Shown: positions 26,601 through 38,600 of the stretch, piece after piece
Position numbering within the stretch: the stretch's first letter is position 1
Layout: each line of letters begins with the position of its first letter
DNA from: Fragum whitleyi
Lineage: Eukaryota > Mollusca > Bivalvia > Cardiida > Cardiidae
Length of the DNA: 64,000 nt
Direction: 5' to 3'
Assembly (NCBI GenBank): GCA_948146395.1
Contig: OX411552.1
Location: 1,350,001-1,414,000, forward strand
Translations under genes and position numbers: made by a program
Notes under the pieces: generated by a model
What the model was told of the DNA's origin: nothing
Database searches by the model: none
The model's input: only the letters and a program-made list of their open reading frames with translations

Positions 26601-29600
26601 AATGGTCTTAAATATGTATCTTACCAGCAGTCTTACAGCAGATGTTGACATTTGTAGTATATATTTCCAGTGACCGGTCAACTCGGCCCATCGGCAACTC
26701 GGCCCAACGTATAACTCTGCCCCAAAATCATTTCATGTCAAAACAACTCTATTATCAATTATTTATTAAGCATTATTGTTACAATTGCATTATAATTTAA
26801 TCTTCATTCTGTCTTAATGAAATTTGCGTATGCATTTGAAATTAAAACAGATAAATTGAAATTAGGAATACTTAAATGAGTTACAGGTATTCATACAATG
26901 ATTCTTTATAATAATATCAAAAACAAAAAAATGATATCTTTAAAATAATAAAAATAGATATACTAAAGTATAACTGCATCATTTATATAAAAATTATAAT
27001 ATAATTTACCTTACTATAGACTGTATATTGGGGCCGAGTTGACCGAGCCAAGTTATTCAATGGGCCGAGTTGACTGGTAACATATATTTCCCATCTACCC
27101 CTTCACCAGCATTTATTACGTCTAAACCTACCTCCGACCAGCAGTCTTACAGCAGATGATGACACTTGTAGTATATATTTTCCATCTCCTACATTTCCAG
27201 CATAGATTGTAGCTGTTTGGGTACTGAATCCACTATGATCTAATTCTTGGATCTCCTGACCAGTTTGTAAGATCTGCAGAGAAATCAAGAAATTCACTTT
27301 TGATAAACATTGTTTTTTTTTAATATCTTAGAAGCAACAAGAAAATGGTACATAAGCACTACAGCATTTTTGATAGGACAGAAGTGTTTAAATTGAGTTT
27401 GACAAATCTTAAGTAGTTAAAGTTGTATTGCAGCAGCTTGAGAACTTAACCACATATTCCCTTAGTCATGAAATATTCCCACAAGCAAATAACAAGAGAA
27501 ATTTCCTAGATTTAAACCCATTAACTCTATTTGCTAAAATTTCAGATCTCCTTCATACAAAAGTTGACTGGTTGTATCTTCGAATTATTTTGAAAGAAAA
27601 CGATCTAATCATTTCGGAGGAATAATTGTGGTAAACTAGACATTGCTAGTTACAATAGAAATTTGGACTTCCTTATTTATCTTGGACTCCTAGATATCAT
27701 AAGTTGGAACTCCATTTGACTCCTTTCACTCACAAATAGGTGTCCGACCCTACTAATACCCCTCCCACTAGTTTTTTGAGCCAGTTAAGTGGCATCAGTT
27801 CAGGATGCGAATGCAAGAAAAATTAATTTTGGAATCTGAAAACTGTTTTCAGAGAAAGTTCTAATGTCCCACACAGAAAAGGACACTTCCTTGGGTTATG
27901 GGAACAATGAATAAAGCTTCAAGATTCTTGGTTTCTCCATTCTTCAGTTAGAGTCTGGAGAACCATTTTCATACCAAGTTCAATTATGATTTTAAACTTG
28001 GACCTTGGTGACCCCTAAACAAGATGGCACTTCCTTTGGTGACAGACAACAACTGAATAAAGTTTAACAAATCTAAGTCACTTCCTTCTTGAATTAGAAA
28101 ATGGTTTTGGACACTGTATCATTGTGACGTTGACTTAGTTTTATCAAAAAACAACAGAGTGCTTCCTTAGGGGAACAACTGTATAAAATTTCATGATTCT
28201 TGGTCACATGCTTTTTGAGTAAGAGTCTAGATACAAAATGGTCTATGGTAGGACAGACAGAGGGAAGAATGGACATATAGGTGGAGAGGCAGACAGACAT
28301 GGTTAAACCAACATTTAGACCTCTTCTTCATAAGTTGGGGCTATAATTTATCTACAGGCTGACCATGCTAGAGTCTGGTGTTGTTAGTATCAAGAAGGTG
28401 TGTCCCTCATCTTCTTCTGCGGTATTTGAAATCAGGTAGTTTAATCTAAAATCAGCTTGCACAGATTTAAGCTATGATCAGACTGCACATCTTTGCAGGC
28501 TGATCTTAAACTTTATTGTTAGCCAAGCTTTGTGTACAGCAGAAATATGTGACCTGTCACATGAAACAAGAGGACCATGATGGTCCTATATCACACATCT
28601 TCATATCTTTGTCTAAATTAAGAATTATCCAATTTTCCAGTAAAAGTCGTAATTGTACTTTTAAGATTTGTGGTCTTTTGAGTGAAACAAGGATATTGTG
28701 AGTAAAGTCCTTTTTCTAGTGATAAGACAAGAATACTTCCCATTTTCATAGAGTTCATCCTGGGGACCAGACAAACATTCTGACCAAGTTTCATAAAGAT
28801 TGGACAATATTTGTTGCATCTAGAGCGTAAACAAGAAAATTGTCATGAAGGCCCCTTTTCCCGTGATATGACACAGATCCTTCCCATTTTAAATATGGTA
28901 CATCCTTGTAACCTGACAAACCTTCTGACCAAGTTTCATGAAGGTTGGATAATATTTGTGGCCTCTAGTGCATAAACAAGAAAATTGTCAATAAGGCCCC
29001 TTTTCCTGTGATATGGCATAGATCCATCCCATTTTCAATAGGGTTCATCCTTGGGACCTGACAAATATTCTGACCAAGTTTGAGAAGATTGGATACTATT
29101 TATGGCCTCTAGAGTGTAAACAAGAACTCGCTTGAGCGCCTGATTTACTCCACAGGCCTGAATATCCTGATAATGATTATTAGAGGATGATAAGGCTGTT
29201 AAAAAAAAGGATCATTCCAGTGAAATTTGTTTGAAATCCAAAAATAAAAATTTCAATACTAACAGAATGTTACTGCATTATAAACTGGTACTTTGTCCAC
29301 AAAATTTTGATTGTAGATCTTTCCGCTTTTCATTACTATAAGGGTGTTACTTCACAATAATTGCTTGTCACCAAAACAAAATTCTATCTAAAGATAATAA
29401 GAAGTAAAATATTAAATCCAATATTTTTTTCTGCCCAATGCCTAAAAGTGCAGTTAACTCAGCTTTTTCTTCCCCACTCTGAACCTCATTAGGCCAATTT
29501 ACACCTCTTTGTGCAGAGTCACCCTTCGTTCAACTAAACTGATCAATTCTAAGGGGGTATCTCAGGCTCCCTATTTCACCTAATGTTTCTACACATTTGG

Positions 29601-32600
29601 ATTCTAACAAAGCTTTTGTTCCTTCTAACCTACAATCTTTACACCCATTAAATTATATGAGTCTAAAAAAATTCATCATTTAGGTGATACCAAAAGGGTG
29701 GTCAAATATTCACTTTATATGTTGAAATGTCCTCTGCCAATATAGAGCATGCTGTTCAACTTATCAAATATTTTTTGCAGCTTGATACAACTTCACAGAC
29801 ATAAAATTCCTATGATATTTGGTTGAAATTCATCTGTTTGAACTTTGAAAAAAGTATGTTTTACCCCATATTGGATATTACACCATATAACATATCAAAA
29901 GAAATGACCTCTGACAATAAAATACATATTTTGCATCTGATCACAATAATTTTTTGCAGACTGATAAAGTATCACTAAAGAATCATTTCAGTGAAATTCG
30001 GTTGATATCCATCAGTTAGATTCTGAGAAAATGATTTTCAAAGTTTTCACTATATAACATATAGAGAAATAACCTCCGCCCATAAAACACTTATTTTTCA
30101 TCTGTTCACAATATATATTTACAAATTTGTAAAGGATAATTCAAGAATCATTCAAATGAAATTTTGTTGTTATTGAAATTTTGTTGTTATCCACTTAAGG
30201 ATCATTCATGTAAAATTTAATTGGTTTCCATCCATTACATTCTGAGAAATTAATTTTCAAAGTTTCCACTTTATAACATATAGAGAAATGACCTGCGCCC
30301 ATAAAATACATTTTTTCCATCCGATCACAATAATTTTTGGTAGACTGATAAAAGGTCACCCAAGGAATATTCATGTAAAATTTAATTGGTATCCATCAAT
30401 TAGAATCTGAGAAAACTCACCTATTACCATATATGGAAATGAGCAACACCCACAACAGCCATGATTTTCAACCGATTTAAATTCTTTGAAGGAATCTGAT
30501 AGAGGGTCACCCAAGGAACATTCCTGTGAAATTTGATTAAAATCCATCCAGTACTTGAGGAAGAGAAGTTTTTTAAAGTAAAAGTTTATGGACGCACGGA
30601 AGGACGCACGCCTGACGGACACCACGCCATGACAATAGCCCGCTGGCCTTTCAGCCAGTGGAGCTAAAAATGTCATGAAATTCCCTTTTCCCATGACATG
30701 GCATAGATCCTTCCCATTTTCAATAGGATTCATCCTTGGGACCTGACGAATTTGACCAAGTTTGATGAAAATTGGACAATATTTGTGGCTTCTAGAATGA
30801 AAACAAGAAAATTGTTTTTAAGGCCTCTTTTCCCGTGATATGGCATGGATCCTTTCCATTTGTAATAGGCTTCATCCTTGGGTTGTGACAAACATTCTAA
30901 CCAAGTTTCATGAAGATTGGACAATTTTTGTGGCCTCTAGACTGTAAACACTAAAATTGTTGACGTCTGACGTTGCACAATGTACGACGGACATTCAATG
31001 ATCACAAAAGCTCAACTTGAGCACGATGTGCTCAGGTGAGCTAAAAAGTTCATCTGGTAATTCTTTAAAGTTAATGTTTGAAAAAGAGATTAGGTCCAGC
31101 ATAGGTCAACTGGAGGTCCTAGTTCTAAACTTTTTATACAGAAAGGTAGAATGATCATTAAAATCAACCAATTTGAAAAGTTTGGACCCATGTCAGCCTG
31201 TGCACTCTGTGCAGTCTGACTGGTGTTGATACTTTTTGCACTTTCCAGATTGTCCATTTTTGTGATGGGTCACATATGCTTTGAACAGCGTAAGAAATGC
31301 TAACATATCAATAAATCCAAACGACTTACCATGCTAGAGTCCGGTGTTGTAAGAATCAAAAAGGCGTGTCCCTCATCCTCCCCAGCCATATTTGACTTCC
31401 CATCTTTATTACGTTTTTTACTCTCCACTACTGGAGGTGCCCCCTTCACCGTCCACATGTTTACACAGCTTGGCAACTCAAATGTTGTAACGACTTGAGG
31501 ACGGACACTTCTCTGGAAATAAACAAAATATTTGTCAGTAAATTTAGAAGTTTTACATGATGTATTTGTGAAAAACAAATGCCCTCGAAACATCTTTTTT
31601 AAAAAACTTTTGACCTTGACAGATGACCTTCACCTTGGCATCTGTCGATGCACATAATCAAGATCTATCATCATACCAAATATGAGCATTTTATCTGATT
31701 TTGGCAATGTAAAGTTTTTTTGTTAAGTTTTGCAGACAGACAGACACACAGACAGACGGACATGGGTAAACAAGGGTAAAGTTTTTATCCCTATAGAGGT
31801 CTGAATTTGGATATCCTTTAAATTCAGGACTAGCCTGAAGTAGGGCTCCATTTCATACTGTTTAGTCTTTCCTATGATACTAGAAGTGATTTGAAGTAAA
31901 TGAATAAATGTCTATAAGATGCATCTAATCCTATTCCTTTAATATTCTACCCAGTAAAATTTTTATTCCTATAGAGGTCTGAATTGAGATATCCTTAAAA
32001 TTCATGACTAACCTAAAGCACTGATATGGCTCCATTTCATACAACTTAGTCTTTCCGATGATGCTAGAAGTGATTTGAAGTAAATGAATAAATGTCTATA
32101 GGATGCATCTTATCCTATTCCTTTGATATTCTACCAAGTAAAATTTTCATTCCTATAGAGGTCTGAATTGAGATATCCTTAAAATTCATTACAAACCTAA
32201 AGTACTGGTATGGCTTCATTTTATAATGTTTAGCCTTTCCTATGAAACTAGAATTAATTTGAAGTAAATGAATAAATGCCTGTAGGATGCATCTTATCCT
32301 ATTCCTTTGATCTCCTACATTGTAAATTCTATTTCCCAGCGCTCTCAATTTCAAGGGGGTCAGCACAATAATATTGTAAGTGCCTATATTCATAGGCACT
32401 TACAATAGAATTGCACTGACCCCTCTATTTGGATATCCTTTCAATGCATGACTGACTAACCTGAAGTACTGATAGAGCTCCATTTTTACCATAACCTGAT
32501 GTTGTCACTAGCTCTAGATCTGGGTCTACACTACTGCTAAACTCCTCAGATAGGAACGCAGGTTCTCCCATAACAATCTGACCACATGGGGCAATGTTCC

Positions 32601-35600
32601 AGATATTGTCACAAACCTGTATAAATAGACACATAGAAGATATTGAATGAGTGGTCATGAACTACCACATTTCAGATATTGTCACACACCTAGAATATAT
32701 ACATATACAGTCAAAATAATGAAAGCAGTCATCTGAGAATAGTGGCTTAAATACCCATAGCAGCATATCTGCCCATGCAATTTTGCTTTTTAACATTACT
32801 CTGAATATACCAGACTGTTAAATGCAGGGAGGGTCGCCTTTCATTGACTAGTTTTGCCTTTACTTGGCATGTTAGAAGTCAGCAGGGCAAGATATGGTTT
32901 AAAACCCAACTGTCTTATGCAGGCAATTTTGGCTTGTCCCTTGATTAGTTTCTAAAGACAGCTCTGACAGTAATTACTGAATTGGAAATATATTTTTCTT
33001 TTATTTTTTAAAAATGTGTTTTGCACCACTTTTAGCAATTTATGAGTCACATCACAGGTAAATGCATCTAAGCATGCATCTTGAGTATCATAAGTATGAG
33101 GCTTTGAAGTACCTTGATCAATCAAAATCCCATATGCAGTGTTCTGCCAAGGATTTTTAGATGGGGGGACTATTGTCACATCAGCCCTAATTTTGGAGGG
33201 ACATTTTCAAAATGAAAGAGACATTATCATTTTAATTATCATTCTAGATCAGCTGTAATATGCAACAATACATCAGAATTACAATTTCACTAAAGTTTGT
33301 CCTGCAGAATAATTAGATAAGACTCAGCAGGTCTATGAGTTATCTGTTTTGTCTCACATTTTAATTAAAATGTTCAAGATTTTTTGCTATATTAGTGTGT
33401 GCATGAATTGGAATTTTTTAGTGCGATCATAAGTCAATAAGTTTGCCCATAAAAATGTGGTCGCATGGTAACTTCATTGATTTTTTAATGCGACATCTGA
33501 AAATTTTATGCAAGAATATCCTGGAAACCAAGCCCCAGCAGAACATGACAAGACAGATTTGAACTCACAATCTTCAATTTCTCTTGGGCAAATAGTCCAC
33601 ACCCTTAAACACCCTTAAATACCGAGCACTAAATTTAATAAGAACCAATTGAACTAAAGGCTTATTTTACCTCAAACACAAATGAGGTTATAGTAGTACC
33701 AGCAGGGTTCTCACTAGCACCATATACCTCTAACTCATCTATGTTTTCTATCAGGGATACATCTGACGCTGAAAATAAAAGAGTAAATTATACAACTATA
33801 GTTCAACAAAAAAACCTTACAAATCTTTTTACCACTATCAATTAGCACTACTCAAAATGCAATATGAAATAAGAAGACTAATTGCAAAAAATCTTGGCTT
33901 AAATGTAGAATAACTTGTTTATAAAGTTATTAATAATATAGGTATCTGATCCAAATGAAGAAAATATTCTGTCAATTGAGAATGGAGCATTAACAACATC
34001 TTTGAAAAAATTGATGCCCCCCCCCTTTTAAGAGCAGGTCCATGGCCTATTCTTCGTTAATAAACAAAGGGCAATAACTCAAAAAATATTATGAGTAGAA
34101 TTGTGGTTCTTGTGCACTGCTATTCTCCTCAATCAATCTACCAATGAAGTTTCATGATTCTAGCTTGCATACTTTTCAAGACTTACCCATATCTTTTGGC
34201 CCATCTGTCTTTTTCTTCTTGTTTGGTGGTTCATTCTAAAGGTAGAAAAACAATTAGAATTAATTTGAAAGCATTGTTTTATTTCCATAATTGACAATTA
34301 AGTCTCGGTCTAACTTATAACCATATCTCTATAGCTGTAAATGACATAGTTTATTTTAAACATGCTCATTTGCCTTAAGGATAACTAACTTTAAATTTAC
34401 ATTTTTCAAACTAACTTTAATTTGAATATGAAATTACAAAATGTAGCAACAGAATTCATATGTGATATCAAATACTATCATTGTCTCTTACTTTGAATAA
34501 ATTGTTCACTTCTTAAATTTATACATAAAAGCTGTAAAGATATTAATTTGGCAACGGCTTCTAAACAAGACTTTTATGTTGACAATGTAGCTTGCCCAAA
34601 CTGCTGCTTGTCACAAACAGCACTAGACCAAAGTTCAAGGTCATTTGTTCTTCATAAAAGTCTATGATCAGCCTGTTTAGAAGTAAAAGGTTAAGTAAAC
34701 GGAAAGCCTACAGCCTGATGAAGTTACTAAAGGAGTTCCATTGTTTAAATATACATGTATTTTTGATCATCTAATCAGTAAATTTATGAACAATAATTGT
34801 CCTAACCGTAAGCAAACAGAAAATATGTGCAAGTTTAAAGCAATATGCTTAGGTTTCAAAAGTCAAGGTCACAAAGTAAAGGGACTTGACCAAAGGTGAA
34901 ACCTATCTCACCTGTTGAGTAAGGATATCAAGTTAAATGGCCATAGGTACTCAGAACATACATACTCAGAACATGATGATTGCTTGGGACAAGACCTTTC
35001 AGAAGGCACCATCTCTAAGGTCAAATGTTGAGGTCAAAGTCGTTTTCAAGGTCAAATTTTGTAGTATTAAAACAAACTTTTGCCATAACTTTGGAATGAG
35101 CTAATATATGTCCCAAGCAAATATCATGTGAAATATGAAGGCTCTATCAATTACAATTCAAAGGTAATGGCCAATGTTGAACTTTTACATGGGACAAACA
35201 GTCAAACAGAGTAACAGACAAACAGATAAACAGACAAACTGACAGGCCAAAATACTATGCCCCAGATCTTTTGCATATTTAAGTAAAAAAGAGTTCCCTA
35301 ATTGAGATCCCAGAAACAGGAAACTATCTTACTTGATAGTAGAAACATAATTCTTACATTTTTGTCACCATCTGTTTTATCAGTGACAGCCTTTTCTGTA
35401 TATTTCAGTAATAAAGAGTTCCCTAATCGAGATCCTAGAAATAGGAAACTATTTTACATAATAGTAGAAACATAATTCTTACATTTTTGTCACCATCTGT
35501 TTTATCAGTGACGGCTTTCTCTGTATATTTCAGTAATAAAGAGTTTCCTAAACGAGATCCCAGAAACAGGTATCCATCCTCACATACACACATCTGAAAT

Positions 35601-38600
35601 GGGAAACATCGGTTTATAATGTACAAAGTTTAAACTGTAGTTTATAATGAACTTTGATTAATGGTATAATTTAATTCAGTTATTGTACATACAGCTACAT
35701 TTGGCTGAATTGATGATATTTTGGAAGCAGTCCGGAGATCTGCATGTAGTATAATATTAAAATACTGACTGAGTTTATCATAATAGTTGAAGATAAACAA
35801 GGCATAAAATTGTCAAACAATATGCCTGCTACATTAGATGTCCAAGTATGAAAAGCAACAAAAGGAGATAACTAAAAATTAAGCTGGGTAAAGTAACTGT
35901 CCTTAAGCACTTCACTTCGTGATCATGAGAGGAACATAACTGCCAAGTTTGAAGTCAATCAGACATAAGGTGACAGAAATATACTCCGGACAAAGAAGTG
36001 GAGGCTGTTTGTCCACCCACAAGACACAAATGGTGATCCAATAATACATCCTGTCTTTCAACTGGCGTATAAAAAGGACTCAGAGTAAAACACTGGCTCA
36101 CTGTGAAACAAAAATTAAGTTTATCCAAATGAACCATAGACACACAAGAATGAAGTGTAAATCTAATAACTTACACAAGTAGTTAAAACACTGGCTGCTG
36201 ATTTATCAAAATGAAAACTTCTGACACTTCTCATACCATCCACCATTAGTGTCAATACATATCTGAAATAGTTAGACAAGTAGTTAAGATACTGGCTGCT
36301 GATTTATCAAAATGAAAACTTCTGACACTTCTCATACCATCCACCATTAGTGTCAATACATATCTGAAACAGTCACCTATAGTTAATTCTAGGCAAAATT
36401 ACTCATTCTTGTAGTTGGTTAAATAAATAATAAATACTTGTTTATTTTCTTCATCAAATTTTTATAATCATATTAAGTACTAACAAATGAACTCCCCTGA
36501 ACATAAAATAATGTCCAATGTCCCTGAAAAAAATTTCAACTTCAAAAGTTTGACCTAGAAAGATGATTTTTACCTTGTCAGATGACCTGGTCACTAAAAG
36601 TTCTGTATAGAACCCTTTATTCAAAATATGTACTTTGGTTTACAGGCAGACCGGCAATGGTAAAACAATTTATCTTATAACAAATGCAAATATCTGTGTG
36701 ATAACATCCCGTATGATATTTTTTATAATATCACATAGTTATTTTTAGAACAATGATATAATGTGTTTATTTTTAGAAACTTGCAATTCAGTTAGAAACA
36801 TCAACAAAAACAAGGCAAATAGAGGTTATAAGATAAATATAATACACCCTTAGTGTTTTGTATGAAAAAAATATCTAACTCGGTCATGAGAATTGATAAT
36901 TGTATCAGCAGAGCCTCGACAATTATCAATTCTCCTAACCTCGCTAGATATTTCCTTTCATACAAAATACTTAGTATGTATTAGATATATACGCCCAATC
37001 AATGATCAATGGGCACTTACGAGTACATGCAAACAATTATGTAAGGTAATGACACTCTTAAGGTACAGTGCAAGAAGATGTGTTTGTGAAATATGAATGT
37101 CACTAAAATGACCTTGGTTTCTGTAGATGCGCATATTTAAAGAACATCATCCCAAATATGAGAATTATATCTTGAATAGCCTTGGAGAAATTAGCAATAT
37201 TAAGTCTTTTGATTAATTTGTGTAGACAGACAGACAGATAGACAGAAGGACAACAGTAAAACAATATGCTCCCAATCTTTCTATGCATTAAACATTGAAT
37301 GATTAGAAATCTAATCCCTGAACTAATTGCATGTATGTTGGTTTCACTGCATGGCAACTCCTTGACTTATACATAAAACCTATTCTTAAGTTTTTGTCCA
37401 AGCATAAAATGGCTATATAATTGGATGGTGTGTATCAATATTACATAGAAAACAGTACGGTCAATCTTGCTAGAGCAACCACGTCTATTAAGGGACCATT
37501 TTATTAAGGGACTGCTTTGAAAATCCCCTTCTTTACAACAAAATATCCTAAACAGTAACTATTATTGGACTTAAAATTATTGTAAATGAATCTTATGTTG
37601 TTAAAACTCACCAGAATCGTCTCAATGAGACAATTCTATTGAGTTGTAACAATAAAGGAATTTGAAAATTTTGCAACAATATGCATATTCAATCAAAAAG
37701 TATGTTTCTTATTTGTAAACAAAACATGTATTAAGCAGCCAATTTATTAAATGACCTCTTTTTGGTGGTCCCTGTTGCGGTCACTTAAAACAAGTTTGAC
37801 AGTAAATGTACTCACAGTTCCCCCCCTTTCAGAGATAACACCAGTTTGTCATAGGATATGAAAGCTGCTTGTGCACAGTCTAGAGTAATTCTTACATTCT
37901 CTTGAGTTCCTGATAAAATTGAAATTTGGTAATTGTAAAGGTGTGTCAAAGTAATTGTAAAAGTACACTTAGATTATCAATAAAGTTTTACAAAAAATCT
38001 GTAATACAGCAAGCAGCAAGCAAAATATTATAGTTAAAAAGTTTTGGTTTTTTTCCTCAAGATGTTGTTACACATTATGTGACTCAAGGTTGAATTGGGA
38101 AGATGAAACATGATACACACTAATAAGAACAAGTGTACTTCACTACATCTCAAGTAGTTGGCTTTGGGCTTTTTAGATGTAGAGGTTTTTTTTATTTTAG
38201 TGAACATATTCATATAATTCAATCTTCATTTTTTCCCTTAAATTCTATTCACTAATAAATCAATTGAAATTGTCTTAATCAAGATTCATGTATTCTGATT
38301 AGATGACAAAACTTGTTTCACATCTCCATGAAAACAATTTTAAGTATGCAGCTATTATGCATGTTTGCACACTCAGTAGTTCTATAAGAGACCTGCTTCA
38401 TATTGATAAAATCTCAATTCATATTTCATTATAACAAACAGGAAACTACTTACTTAATGGAAATGCACTACATGTGGATGCTATACTGTTTAATGAAACC
38501 CCATAGGGTGGAACACTTTGGTTTAGATATATCAGTGAGTTCACAGCAAATACCAATACACCACCTATAATAAAAGATAAAATTCATTATAATAATTAAA

